From contig JBITNC010000001.1 of NCBI GenBank assembly GCA_050084985.1, forward strand, positions 18,724,001 to 18,788,000: DNA of 64,000 bases. Reading direction: 5' to 3'. How positions within the stretch are numbered: the first letter of the stretch is position 1; the number at the start of each line of letters is the position of its first letter. The position numbers and the translations under genes were made by a program. Positions 32,560 through 45,010 of this stretch are shown here, piece after piece. Origin of the DNA: Nageia nagi (Eukaryota; Pinophyta). Under the pieces are notes generated by a model, which was given only the letters and a program-made list of their open reading frames with translations, made no database searches and had not been told where the DNA came from.

Positions 32560-35500
32560 CTACCTACTAGATAATAGAAACCTTTAATTGCTGCTCCCAG
32601 TTGCGCATCTAGAAGTGGACCTAATTGCAGTCTCAACTGCTATCATCAAGTTTGGTGGGAGGAATGGTTGCATCCTTTTATTTAGATCACTTAGATCTTT
32701 ATAATCAACTTGTGATAAGATAAGGTATGCCTTAATCTTCTATGTATCTACTTTAAACCCTATAAGGACACTATTCAGCCTTCTAGCATGTAAAAATTTT
32801 GTAATGGCCTCCTGAGCTAACTCATTTATTTATTGCAGGTCTGAGATTTATTTCTCAAAAAAAAGATTATTCTAGGAACTAAATGGTATTTGCTATCCAA
32901 TTGGCAACACTACCCTATACATTTTACTTTTCTCATAATTTGATAGGCTTCATTTCAATTAAAGAATTTGTTAATGAATCCTAGGTCTATTGTGAGCTGG
33001 TGTTTATTTATGTCTATGTTGAACACCAAACTTTGAAGTTCACAAATATCTTAGATCCTCTTCTAATATGACTATGTTGGCTTGGAAGAGACTGTTGCAA
33101 ACTCCTTTTCCATCAAAATTCTCAAATAGACCTACATCCTTTCTAATATTACTCTAGGTATATCCAAAGCTGACTTATGGAGAGCATTCTAAGCATAGAA
33201 CTCCTTGATGGCCTGTATAGTTTCCTCCTCAAGTAGATGCAAGTGAGATAATGTTATCATTCTATCATTGACTTGCTCTACCAAGGATTTTTTGAAGTTC
33301 TTCATAAGCAATAATAACTTTGCATTTTTATCTGATAAAACTTTATTTGTCATGTTGACATTCTACATCTTGACCTCGACCTATTTGACTTTCTGAGCAT
33401 CGATGACTATAGCTTGAGCTTTGAGATCTTCTATCATTTGATTTGTAGCATCTAGCTTGGCTCTTATTATTGCTATGCTCTTGTCGAATTCTACTTTCTA
33501 TTTTTCAAGCCTTGCAATCAATTCTTTATTCTTATTTTGCAACCCAGCTATTGTTTTATCTTTAAGAGAGCAATCTTTCTTATACTAATCAATTTTCTTA
33601 TTCAATTTCTCTATCTTAGTCTCCATTATTTGAAGACTTTTAATAGCTGCCATTGAAGTATTTACAAGAAATCTAGACTAGTTAATCATTGGTGGACTTT
33701 ACATATTTACATCTATTGTTATCATGGGAGTAATATCCATTTGCCCTTATTTGAAAGACATTTGTGCAATTTTAATATCTCCTATCTTTGTTACCTTACT
33801 CAAAATTCTTGACTATTGCTTAGGGAGCACAAGAGACTTATTAACAAAATTTACCCAATCAATGGGCTCTATAATTTATGTAGAAAAAATTGACTTTATT
33901 TCATCTTGTGAGGTTGTAAGAATAAAAGAATGGGTAGTAATGACTCCACCTAAAATAGGTGTCTCAACTTGTTGAATGGGTTGGGATTATCAGGGAGATG
34001 TAAAATGTTAGACTTTTAGTTCTAGCTCTACTTCTTCCATGGCCTTACCTTGTTCCTCAAGCTTATCCATTAGGGAAAAGTCCTTTTTCCTAGGTTCATC
34101 ATCATCATCACCATCTCTCAATCCTCCTTTGAGTGCAGCTGCTATTGATCCACTAACTTTAGGTGCACTTCCCCTACCTTATTGAATTTAGCTTTATTCC
34201 TCTTTTAGGGTTTGTGCTTGTTCTTGTGCCAAAGTTTCTTTTGCAACACTAGTTTTTGTATCTTAAGGCTCTTTAAACTCTTCTATGTCAAAAATTTCAA
34301 TTTCTTTTACCACCACCTTTGGAACTTCTTCTATTACCTTTTAAGGTGAAGGTATAATTGTTTATGATTGTGACCTTGTTGTAGTCGACCAGGGCTTCTT
34401 TATAGGCCTCTGTTCCTTCTCTAATATCTATTACCTTTCAGTAAGAGTGTATTTTTCTTTTCTTTTTTGGAGATAGCTCTCAAGAAGAGGTGGTGGTTTT
34501 TGAAGGGTCTTGCTCTCCCTTCTTTAGAATTTCAACCATGCTAGATGGTTATCTTGTTTGTACTGGTCTAAACCCTATAGTAGGTTTTCCTCAAAAATGA
34601 GGAGGAAGGGGTTGTCCCAACTCTAGTAGAGGATCCTTGGAATACTTGGCCTCCCAGTACTTATCATACTTGAATTTTTCAAATAATTTACTCTTAATGT
34701 GGTGAATTTTTATAGTATATTCAAATCTAAATCTTGTAAAATAATGAATTTTATTGGCACCGCATCCAAAATATGCTAACTAGGTGAGGATCTCTAGGTT
34801 TAGGATAAAATCTTATCTCTTATTTTCCTAGTTCTTATACTTTATTATTCCTTCAAGGGCCATCTAGACCTTATTTAGGGGTACAAATTCCCAATCTAGG
34901 TACATTTCTACCTCTTGCTCAATTTTATTTACAAAATATTCTATATGGGGTCTACTATCATGGACAAATTCTAGACATTTTTTGCTAGACCTTATTATTT
35001 GGGTCATCTCCCTTAATGGGTCATACATCCATGTAGCTTCCACCTTATCTAACTTGAAATTCTGTACAATGAATTGGGCTATACTATCTTTACATCCTAT
35101 CTCTAAAAGAGTAAAATTATTAGTAGAATTTGGTATATCTATAATAGACTTAAAGTTACCTTCAAACCCATATTTGCTCTCTATAGCAAAAATCTATCTA
35201 CCCATCTCTATTGAATATAATTGGGGGGTTAAATATTTAGGAAAAAAGAAGGGTCTCTCAAAATACCCATACCTAATTATTACGGTGTGGCTTTTTACAA
35301 AGTACCAATCATCAATTTTATTTCCTCCTTATAGCTCCCTCATTATGCTTTTACATAGTCTGTTGGGGAGTTTTTCAATCAAAATTTTCATTGCTATTGC
35401 ATAGAACTTATCCATGAATTTGTAGTAGGATCCATGCAACTTAGTCAAAATTGGTACCATCATGTCAATTGGCATCAATGCAGCATTGGAATTCATCCGA

Positions 35501-36398
35501 TCGACTGGAAGCCTTGCCTCTATGAGTTTGTCCAGATTTTGATGGATAAAGAGCCATCAAAAATATGAGGAATGTTTGAAGTTTGACTTTTTAATTTTAA
35601 ATAGACACCTCTTAATTTCTCCAATTATAAAAGTTAAGAAGTTATAGCAGATGTGAGCCTCTGAAATGTTATAAGCCATACACATAATGGCTTCATTTGC
35701 TTCAATCTAGGTCTTTTTTCCTAGGATGACTACCAATGCCTGTAGCATTTTTTTATCCTTCTTTCTTTCAAAAAGAGTTATGTAGTAGCTCAATAAGAGT
35801 TTGGCTTTTCTGCTATCTTGGTATCTCCCATTGATCTAGCTTAACATTTCATCTTAATTGATATAAAAATCATGCATCTCCTTTTTCAAATCTATTTATT
35901 TCTTGACATGAAATGTCCAATCTACTAGAATAGCAAATGCTTGGATGATGGAGTTAAGAAAGTAATCCAGCATTGCTTCAAACACAAGTTTAGATGTATC
36001 TCCCTCTTTAGTACTCTTGAACATTCCTATTTGATAACCTTTTTGGTGATGCCTGTATGCCAAAGATTACAAGATCTTAGGGTAGGTGAAGGATTCATAA
36101 GGCACATAATATGCCAGGCCTTAGTAAATCATGACATCTCTTTTCATATGAGTAAGTGACTTCTCCTCTATAGTCATTTTAGGTGTTTTAAGTTGTAAAA
36201 TAATATGAGTTGGGTCAGCTCTCCATGTGTCCATATGAATAAATACCCCCATCTCAGTATAGTTTATCCTAGTGCATTCTTGAGATATTCTTCTTGTAAG
36301 GAAAGGAGGTCAATGTCAATTTCTTCTACTTCAGCTATAGAGAATGACTAAGAGGTCACCATGATATTAACACTTTTTCTTAAACTTTTAGTTGTCAT
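32560..36398 (-). pseudogene. Extra sense-strand ORF downstream of integrase, decayed, about 1,000 codons or more
   Basis: Starting from an ATG at 36398 (MTTKSLRKSV), the minus strand keeps protein-like sequence for over 3 kb, though frameshifts (one near 36240) and stops interrupt it. A central part (about 35250-34870) reads without stops for at least 80 codons, e.g. IGCKDSIAQFIVQNF, ATWMYDPLREM and HIEYFVNKIEQEVEMYLDW. Stops in the rest are mostly TAG/TAA where Trp or Gln would suit. Near 34400-34480 is a basic KKKRK run, possibly a nuclear signal. From about 33660 to 33250 it becomes a heptad-rich Lys/Glu coiled coil (METKIEKLNKKID, NKNKELIARLEK). I recognise no family. The position resembles an env-like or additional ORF. 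Plus-strand open frames here (33724-33975, 34982-35404, 35941-36159) are antisense shadows. Confidence 0.6.
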
Positions 36399-36960
36399 TT
36401 AGAAATAGAAATCTAGGCAATGCAAAGTCCTTTCAACTTTTCTTTCTTTCAACATAATTCAGCTCTAAAATCTCTAAGCTTTGGATGCCTTGGAAACTTG
36501 TGTGCTTGAAATCGGCTAAGTGTTGAACTATAGAGTATGGTGGGAATTTTATTTGTCCAAGGTTGGCAAGATTTCCATTAATGGTAATTACTTTTTGAGG
36601 ATCTCAAGACCTATGCATTGTATATACTAAGATGGCATAGGTTGGATTAGTAAATTTAAAGCACACTAGACTTAATTTGTTGTACTTATGCGATGATTTG
36701 TGAAATTTGAGGAAATCCCTTCTGAAATGTTGCTTTATTTAGTAATAGCTGAGCAACATGCCAACATTAACTCTTGACAAAGTTGAATGAAAGTTGACAA
36801 CTAAGTAGTACACCAACATTAACTCTTAATAAAATTGAATTAAATTTGAGCATTAATGGCTACTTAATTTTTTTAAAACTATGCAAAAATATTTTTTTAA
36901 TTTAAAATATTTATAATATATAATACTTTATGGGCAGTACAAGCTCACCTCATCATTTGA
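36399..36960 (-). other. Spacer between gypsy integrase and the extra ORF
   Basis: AT-rich, with repeated phrases such as CCAACATTAACTCTT (two close copies near 36760 and 36812). No coding is recognised. Confidence 0.5.
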
Positions 36961-38125
36961 TAGTGTTTCAAATAGATCTCATTGATGGGAATAGGTAATT
37001 CTTGAGACCCATAACATATTGCAATTTGAATGCATTACTTTGCATAGCCTGGGTAATGATGTAAGGCCCACTCCAAAGAGAGTCAAATTTTTGGTGTCTT
37101 CTAGGCTTTACTTTTTCCTTGTCCCATTTGAGGATAATATCACCTATTTCAAACTTAACCTAGGAAGATTTTTTCTTATCAAACCACCTTTTGATGATGT
37201 GCTAGCAATGCTAAAATGACTCATATGCTTTGTTTGAGTCTTCCTCCAATTTCAAGAGCTAACTATATCTAGATTGTAGTGGCTCAAACTCATGGTCTTC
37301 CATTTCTTGTAAGATTTTTAAAACTAGTAACTCCATGTGTACTGGCAACATAGGTCTTTTACCATATACCAATGCATATAGGGATGTCTTTATTGCTAAT
37401 TTTATATTGATTCTATCAGCCCATAATGCAAAGTTCAATTGTGTATGTGATTATCTGGGATTCCCTTCAATTTTTCTCTCAATGATCTAGTTTAGATTTT
37501 TGTTAGTCAATTCAGCTAACTCATTACCTTATGGGTAATAGTTTGAAGAGAATAACTAGTAAATTTCATACTGAGCTGCAAAGCTTAATAGATTACCTCC
37601 AATAAATGCTAAACCATTATCTGACACTATATTCTATGGGATTCCAAAGCAAGTGATTATCCTTTTAATCATTTCTATCATTGCTTCTTTATCTGCATAT
37701 TTACATGGCATATCTTTTGACCATCTAGTAAAATAATCTGTTGCAATCAAAATAAACTTATGGCCTATAGAAAAATTTGGGTTTATGACACCAATGAAAT
37801 CCATACCCTATTATTGAAAGGGCTCTTTGACTACCATAGGTTTGAGAGGCATTGCAACTTGTCTTCTCTTTTCCATAAATTTGTTACACTTATCACATTC
37901 TAAGGTAATCTTGAATGAATCGTAAAATATGGTGGGCCAATAATATCTAGCTTGTAGCACCTTTGCTATTGTAGTTGCTCCATTGTAATGCTCGCCAGAG
38001 AATCCATAATGAAATTCATGCAATATTCTAGAGGATTCACCTTGAGTCACACATTTAAGAAGGGTTTGATCAAAAAAATTTCTATACAATTGATCATCTA
38101 TCATGATAAATTTAAGGGCATGCAA
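36961..38125 (-). pseudogene. gypsy integrase, decayed
   Basis: An open 104-codon piece (37811-38125) covers the H2C2 zinc region: a His pair in LHEFHYGFSGEHYNG, then TKVLQARYYWPT-like text (AKVLQARYYWPTIF) and CDKCNKF with the Cys pair. The catalytic core follows: DFIGVI near 37790 for the first Asp, VSDNGLAF near 37610 for the second, and an ELAE segment near 37525 where the catalytic Glu is expected. The C-terminal part ends with a GPYI and AFKL pattern near 37030, as in plant gypsy integrases. No chromodomain is seen. Stops interrupt the core. Confidence 0.8.
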
Positions 38126-38271
38126 CCTAAATCTCCTTCTTTGGAATTTGTCCAGAGCTTTAGGGCACCCGTTTGGAAATAAACTATGATTTGCTCAATC
38201 TAATCACTTTCATGATTAAGTTGCTACTCATCCTCGATAAAAGTGATCATATGTGAAGCCTTGGATATATT

Positions 38272-38720
38272 TTAATAGAGAGCCCTACCTCTAATTAGCT
38301 TAGTTGGCTTAATTTCTATGTCATATTCCATTATTTTAATGATCCAACTAACCTTCCCTTCACCTAAATCTCCTTGTATAATATAATTTTTTACATCTAG
38401 ATGAATAGTATATACAAAGATTCTATTATGAGAGACATAATGTTTGAATTTTTTAAGTCCCTTCATAATGGTAAATACTTGCTTTTCAATAAATGAGTAT
38501 CTTTGCTGATGTTGATGTAGTGTTTGACTATGAAAGGCAATTGAGTGTTCTTCATTATTGTCATCCTTTTGTGCAAGAATTGCAACAATGCTCCTATCTA
38601 TTCCATGTGCATACATGATGAAATCCTTTGACATATCAAGATTTTTAAGCATATAAGCTTCTATTATAGCCTTTTTTATCTCTTTGAAGCCTACTTTTAC
38701 TTCACATGACTAAGAAAATA
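38272..38720 (-). pseudogene. gypsy native RNase H, catalytic residues altered
   Basis: An open 126-codon piece aligns with the RNase H that follows gypsy RT: ILAQKDDNNEEHSIAFHSQTL, RYSFIEKQVFTIMKGLKKFKHYV, then a short IFVYTIHLDVKNYI segment. In active enzymes the first part contains Y.DAS and the last contains TDH; here these read YAHGID and YTIHLD, so two of the catalytic Asp are not in place, while the Glu (IEKQ) is kept. The changes may be decay, but they match the known tendency of native RNase H to degenerate in elements that acquired a second one. Confidence 0.7.
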
Positions 38721-38799
38721 CAGCATCCTTCTTTAGCATTGAAGTGATTAAAGATACAATCTTTGAAAATTATTAATAATTTTTTTAACAAAATGGATC

Positions 38800-39620
38800 T
38801 AACCAAGGAATGACTATAAGGCCTTCTTGTTAGAGGGAAGTGGCAATGCTTCTATAGCTTTTACTCTATCTAGATCAATTAGTAGTCCTTCTTTTGAGAT
38901 AATGTGGCCAAGTAACTTTCTTTGGTTGACCATAAAAATTGAATTTTTTGGGTTGATTGAAATGCCAAATTTCATGCATCTTTCATAGACTAATCTTAGA
39001 TGTTCCAGGTGATCACTTCTACTTTTGGAGAAGATAATGATATCATCTAGATAAATCACTATAATCCTTTTTATTAGCTCACCAAATACATGATCCATGG
39101 CTCTTTTAAAAGTATCTCCTACATTAGAAAGACCAAATTGCATCCTTTGAAAAGCAAATTTCCCCCATTTAGTTGTAAATGCTATTTTGAACTAATCTTC
39201 ATTCTTCACTCAAATTTGGTTAAATCTTGAGTAGATATCAATCATTGAAAAATAACAAGCTCTAGCTATTGTATGCAAGATCTACTCCATTGGTAAGAGA
39301 GGATAATTATCTTTAAGGGACACTTTATTCAAATTTTTGAAATCCACATAAAGTCTATTTTCTACACTTTTCTTTCTAACAAAAACTAGATTTGCAACCT
39401 AAGAAGAATGCTTGATAGAATAAATGATTTTTGAATCAAGAAGCTTGATTAACTCATGTTTCATAGCTTCTTCTATCTTTGGGTTCATAGGTCTCTATTT
39501 TTGCCTGTATGGTTTGACCTTTGGTTCAAGCTCAATCGTGTGTTGGATGACATCTTTGTCATATGTCTTAAGATCATCATAAGTCTAGGCAAATACTTGG
39601 AAAAACTCATGATAAATCTG
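38800..39620 (-). pseudogene. gypsy reverse transcriptase, decayed
   Basis: Starting near 39560 the minus strand reads VIQHTIELEP and KPYRQK, then HELIKLLDSKIIYSI, NRLYVDFKNLNKV near 39350, and FSMIDIYS near 39250, where the first catalytic Asp lies. The open piece 38814-39143 continues with MQFGLSNVGDTFKRAMDHVF, YLDDIIIFS (the YxDD motif) and LGHIIS. These are the standard gypsy RT motifs in order. Stops occur before the YLDD piece. It is not functional. Confidence 0.85.
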
Positions 39621-40141
39621 ATACATAGTAGCTTTTTCTGCACTAGAATACTCTGAACTAATTTTTATATGCTTCTTAGGTTCTACTTCTAGCTCACAAA
39701 ATTCTCCTTCCAGATGATCGAAGACTTATCTTTTAGGACATCTTCTGAATCAAACAGTCTTTCAAAAGAGATCAATTCTTTTGGTATTACATTATTTCTA
39801 AATTGAATGACATCTAATTCTTTGATATAATTAGGCATTTCCTAAATACCAAAAGTGTGAGCCACTACTTCATCTATGAGGAAGTTTACAATATGTTCAT
39901 TGAATTTAAATACTTTCTAGAAGTTTGAAGCATCAAGTACTAAAGGCCTACACTAAAATTTAACTCCAAGAGCTCCTTTTTTATAATGAGCAAGGTTATA
40001 ATATGCCCCTCTTCCAATAAGTGCATCAGCTATTTGATTGTGCCTTCTAGGAATAGATATAAAATTGATAGCCAAAAATGACTCCAATAAATCCCACACT
40101 CTATTTTTGTAGTTCTTCAAATAATGATGTTTTGAAATAAT
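39621..40141 (-). other. Linker between the extra RNase H and RT of the gypsy element
   Basis: Minus-strand sequence is protein-like: KGALGVKF near 39980, FKFNEHIVNFLIDE near 39890, and VIPKELISFERLFD near 39780. I see no defined domain. It is probably the connector of one polyprotein, since frames on both sides run in the same direction. Confidence 0.5.
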
Positions 40142-40455
40142 CTAATTTTTAACTTGCTTGATGACCAATTCAAACTCACCATGGATAATTAGACATCTAA
40201 TTTCTATACTGATTACTTTAGATAACCCTAAACAAAGGGCTTCATACTCAGTAGCATTCTTTGTACAAGTCCATGTGAATTGGAAGGAGAATATTTTGGT
40301 AATTCTCTTAGGAGATTTGAAGACCACTCCAACTCCACATCCATGTCTATATGAAGAACCATCAAAAAACATTTTCCATACCTCATGTTCTTTATCCGCA
40401 GTGATTGAGATTGGCTAAACTTTCTCATATAGATAATAATTTCCCATGCCAACAT
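40142..40455 (-). pseudogene. Archaeal-type (second) RNase H located upstream of RT
   Basis: The open frame 40142-40372 reads FFDGSSYRHGCGVGVVF at the start and NATEYEALCLGLSKVIS in the middle, the hallmark of plant aRNH domains (DGS...G.G..., then N..EYEAL..GL). The first Asp (FDG) and the Glu (EYEAL) are present; the third acidic site, usually GDSELV, reads GEFELV. Upstream, in another frame, WKM precedes the FFDG as in intact relatives. Its place between protease and RT differs from the Tat arrangement (RT-RNase H-aRNH-integrase) as I know it. Confidence 0.75.
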
Positions 40456-40678
40456 CTATGACTTGATAATTTAGATTATTTGTTGAAAGAATTTCAATTA
40501 TCAATAGTGATTTATTTGGTGTGTCACTTTCAAATATCTCCATTGGTTATGGATCATTCATACAATTTAGTTCATTGATCCTCTTAAGATCGATAGTTTT
40601 AGTGCCTTCATTCAAAATCTTTACCTATTTATTTTGGAAAGGAAGCAAAACATGACTATAGTCTAAGGTTAGGTACAC

Positions 40679-40945
40679 TCACAATTTAGTAGTAAATTCT
40701 CTAGAAAGATATATTTCGAATAGAGGTGGAAGATTAATTACAATAATTTCTTGGAAAACATGAATATCAAGGAAGGCATTCAAGGTTATTTGAACACCTT
40801 TAACATTACCAACTACATCTACTAAGGAAGAATCTAATCGTATGACATAATCAATACATCTTGTAATGTACAATTTCATTTCATCTATAACAGCTTTAAG
40901 GATAATAGTAATTGTAGCTCCAATATCAATCATACAGTTGTTCAT
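40679..40945 (-). pseudogene. gypsy aspartic protease region
   Basis: The open frame starts MNNCMIDIGATITII; IDIGAT occupies the place of the LIDSGA active site, with Ser changed to Ile. IDEMKL and a later VVGNVKG fit the flap-side part of gypsy proteases. Assignment rests on position (between gag and pol) and this short motif. Confidence 0.55.
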
Positions 40946-42690
40946 TACCCAACCTTCTAATCTTAGGGATAAATAGTAAGGTGAGGGTCTTGTTATACCT
41001 ATTGGAGATGGAGGAACACTTCAAACATAGCATAGGCAAGATTCTCTTCATTTTCCTTCTTTTTACTATTTCTTAACTTTAAAGCTTCTTATAGAAGATC
41101 TAATTGACCAAGTATCTTTAATGCATCAAATATAGTCATGTTAGAAGGATTCTTCTTTAATTCTTCCATAATGTTGTATGGAACATATGGGATGGACTTA
41201 CTTATTTTTGCTTGCTAATGTGTTTTGAAATGTTGAGTAGCCTTTTTTTTATGATAATTAGTGATGAAAGGATATCTCAATGTATTAGGTATTTCTTTCT
41301 CTAGTACTTCTTTTCTAATCATAGTAGGGTTTGTTTCAACTAGGGCATTAGTGCTTAGATTTGATGGAATAGTACCCAAATTAAATGGGACTTGATGATG
41401 TTGGTTCTAAGGCTGAGCTAAGGGAGCCTTAGCTTTCTTAAATTCAAGTTGGGCTTGAGTGGAAGCTCAATACTACTGAGTGGCTTGATGTTGCTATGGA
41501 ACTGTTGAAGAAGTTACTTTAGTTTGAACATAATTTGCTTATTCTCTAGCATATCCCAAAACCCAAAAGTTGACCATTATGAGATCAGTAGCTGGATCTA
41601 AAGCAAGTTCTACCATCTCATCAAAATGTAACCCCAAATGTTGATGTCGATACACCACACATGAATCTAGAAAATAAGGAGCTAAACATGGTGGACACCA
41701 TTTCATAATTCTTGAAGTAGCACTATCTATAAAACTAGTCATAACACCATTCTCAATTATTTTAGGAGGATTTGATTATTTTGGCTGGTTGACCTTAGGT
41801 TAGAATCTTGGCTAATACTAATTATCGTATCTTCTACAATTAAAACCATGATTCTATCTTTCTTGCAAAGTGAGCTTATTGGTTAGATTTCTAATAGTTA
41901 CCTCCAACTACCTTGTTCTCTCCTCTTCTTGAGATTTAGGTTCAATTCTAGCACTTATGGATGTAAGAGCAAGTAATGTTGGTTGCTAATTTTGGATAAT
42001 AGGTTTGGGAGGAGGTGGTAAGGACAAAACTCTAGGGTGACCTATTTGTGGAGATTACTTGGGAGGTAAATTTAGAAATATAGGCATGATCATTATAGGA
42101 TACATTTTACCAAAGGATAACAGGGTATGTTCTATGATTTTTAGTATTTGGTAAACATCTAGAAATATATTTCCTAACATAACAATAAGCATATTGAGGT
42201 TAGGAAGAAAAGCTTTCTTGTAATACATCAAAGCTTATGCACTTGTTGTTCTAATCCTTACTAGTATGTACTTCCATGTTCTTTCAAATTTGATATTGAA
42301 ATCATCAATAGATTCATGAGGATGTCTTTTGATACATGCTATGAGGCTAAGGAATGTGATATCATCACCATCTATAAAAAATCTTTTAATCAAATCCTGA
42401 CATAAATCTCCCCATGAATTTATAGATTAGGGGGTAAGAGTTTTGAATCACTTAGCTGCTTTACCTTCAAAAGAGTATGACAATAGCCTAGTCATCATAG
42501 TTTCATTAGTAATATCAAAGCTTGAAGCCAATAAAGATACATCTTGATAATGCTCATATGGCATCTTTTCAAAGCCATCATACTTAGGTAAAACTTTAAA
42601 AGCTACTTAAGGTATAGGAGGTGAATTAGCAACTACAACTAAAGGATGACTATTATTCTAGGTAGAAAAATTTTCTAGTTGAGCTTTACT
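40946..42690 (-). pseudogene. gypsy gag, decayed
   Basis: From about 42510 to 42250 the minus strand reads MMTRLLSYSFEGKAAKWF, then SWGDLCQDLIKRFF and HESIDDFNIKFERTW, matching the Retrotrans_gag capsid region (A..WF, SW..L...F...F). Another open piece (41539-41742) contains WCPPCLAPYF and a His-rich YRHQHLGLH, perhaps a decayed zinc-binding segment. Stops are spread throughout. As the first gene after the right-hand LTR on this strand, it sets the element's orientation. Confidence 0.65.
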
Positions 42691-43034
42691 TAGAGAATGT
42701 ATAAGAGATGAAGGATTTTTTAGGAATGAGTCAAAAAAACTAATAAAAGGGTTTCCTTTAAAGGAACCAAAGGAGACATAAATCAGGAAATATTTCACCT
42801 AATTCTCCTATAGGAACTGATAGCTCCTGAAATGTAGGCTATCCAAAGGAATTTCTAGCACTACTTCTAGTTAGTCTACATTATAGAGGTGCCAAGGTTC
42901 AAAATATTGATTGGTTGATAGCAGAGTCACCAATAAGGTTACAAGAACCTTATAATCTTGAAGGATTCAATTGATAGCCTACCAGATGAGGCTATCAAGC
43001 CTAACAACACCTGCTAAATATGGAATTTAGCTCA

Positions 43035-43053
43035 GGTCCCATTAGGCATGCCA
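43035..43053 (-). other. Putative primer-binding site of the gypsy element
   Basis: The minus strand reads TGGCATGCCTAATGGGACC, 17 bases after the LTR end at 43071. It begins with the TGG expected from a tRNA CCA end; the tRNA is not assigned. Confidence 0.45.
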
Positions 43054-43070
43054 AAAATAGAATTGAATAC

Positions 43071-44809
43071 TATTGATCAATATAGCGTAACCTCAAGGGT
43101 TTGGTCTGGTCATGTTCTACACTACCCATAATAGTAGGTTTCTTAAAAGAGTAGAAAGTGGTGGGGATGTGCTTGTGTTAATTTTCTACTCAATCTTCAT
43201 TTTATAGGTTGGTTTCTATATATAATTAAGGTCAAAAGTAACAGGAAAGGAATAAAAAGATGAAGAGTTACAGGAAAGAGATAAATAAATAAATAGCTAA
43301 AATAGGAAATTTACAACCTGAGCATTGTAGCATAGGTAGCAATCCATATCCAAAATTAAGAATAGAAAACTATCTTGCACCTAGGGTCTTGTAATCATAA
43401 TATACAACCATAATTTGAAAAAAACATTTCACACATAACATCCATAAAAATAATAGATAGCCACTTTGTTGCAAGAGGGCAAACCATTATCTATTGTATT
43501 ATCATATGTGAATAGCTCTTACAGATTTGGGCAAATTTGCTAAAATGTCTAACCTTTTTTATTTTTAAAAGCTAGCTATTTATACAACTTCCCCCCTCCT
43601 TGGGTGGTTGGGTTTCATTAATATACATAACTACTAGCATTGAATGAAATAACTAAAATAGCACTATTTACATAAATGCTACAACTGTGCTAGATTACAT
43701 AGTAAATAAGTACTCATCAACATCACTATCTAAGAATTTACAACTTCTGAATAGCCATATCCATAGAGTCGTAATCCTTCTGACATGTCATTAACTACTC
43801 CTTTTTTGATCTTGTAATTGATTGAAGATAGCACTATAGCTGATTGAGTAATTATTTGATTACACATTGATTGGTACAATTTGGTATTATGCTTTGTCAG
43901 CTGCTATCTATTTCTCTACAATTTTTATGATCTCTATTGTAGATGTTAGTAATCAAAGTAATGGTGGTTGATAGACATTATGTTCACTTGGTTTAAGAAT
44001 AATTACTATTATTATGTGGAAATGAGTTGATGTTGACATATTAACAGGCCCCTAGGGGTCAAACACTTAAGATGAAGTGGACTTGGGTGTTCCTTCTTAT
44101 GCATTACTCTTACACTTGCTTGGCAAGCTCTATGTTCTTCTTTTGAGCTCTATTGATGATCTAGTTCTTCTAGAACCCATTGATTTTAGCTAAAAATCAT
44201 GACATCATCTCTCAGAATTAGCAAGCACTATTGATATTCTAACTCCTCCAAGACCCATTGATTTTCACCAAAAAAATCTGATGTCATCTCTTAGAATCGA
44301 TGGGTTATGTTGATGTTCTTCAAAAATTTGGCTTTGAATTTGTGCAAGTCTTGGACACTTATGTCAACAATTCCTAGAGATCCTAAGGCAATAAATATAA
44401 TTCCTAGATAGTCTTATATACATGAATTTTGGGTATTTTTTTACAATTCTTTTGAGTACTCTGAAGGAGATGACATAACTCTCAGGTTCTCTTAACTCTT
44501 AGGCACTAAAGAACAAAAGAATAAAGAAGGACATAACTCTTGGGTATTCTTATTCACATAATTCTTGGGTACTAAGAAAATAATATGACTCTTGGGTACT
44601 ATTATATGTATGACTCTTGACACTCTAATGGGAAGTAATGAGAAGAGGAGGGATTAATTAAAATGAAAGAATAAAAAAACTTACAAGTCTTAGAGACTCT
44701 AAGAGAATAATATCCCTCCCAGTCATTCTTATTTATATAACTCCTAGAGACTAAAGAATAAAGAATAATAGAATTACCCTGATTTAGAGTGTAATTCTAA
44801 AAGAATACA
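43071..44809 (-). repeat. 5' LTR of the gypsy element
   Basis: 1,739 bp, aligned with 30713-32534 through most of its length. The plus-strand start has decayed from TGTTGATCA to TATTGATCA. The right-hand duplication ATAAG follows at 44810. Confidence 0.85.
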
Positions 44810-45010
44810 ATAAGGTTTAAGATTTAAGGTATAGGGTTTAGGATTTAATAATTAGGGTTTAGGGTTTAAGGTTTAGGATTCAAGATTTAAGATATAGGGC
44901 TTAGGATTAAAGATTTAGGGTTTTGAATTTAAGGTTCAAGATATAGGATTATGATTAAATATTTAGGGTTTAGGGTTTGATTTTTAGGATTTATGGTTAA
45001 GGGTTTAAAT
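44810..45010 (+). repeat. Degenerate TTTAGGG-like array, copy 1 (right part)
   Basis: It resumes the same GGTTTAGGG/TTTAAGG array interrupted at 30712, for about 200 bp, then gives way to the conserved block. Confidence 0.85.

Larger units (their letters stand above)
30713..44809 (-). mobile_element. Ty3/gypsy LTR retrotransposon, decayed, 14.1 kb, minus strand
   Basis: Long direct repeats at both ends (30713-32534 and 43071-44809), an ATAAG duplication and a primer-site-like sequence inside the right LTR define the element. Coding sequence runs on the minus strand in the order gag, protease, archaeal-type RNase H, reverse transcriptase, RNase H, integrase, then a long extra ORF. The RT-RNase H-integrase order identifies Ty3/gypsy. 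The additional RNase H recalls the Tat group, although there it normally follows the native RNase H. In a hand-compared 126-bp stretch the LTRs differ at about 13% of bases, mostly transitions, so it is younger than the old copia and much older than the young one. Confidence 0.85.

Noticed and set aside
34982-35404. 140-codon plus-strand open frame in the gypsy interior
   Set aside because: The minus strand here reads as continuous protein-like sequence of the extra ORF with few stops; the plus frame is its antisense shadow.
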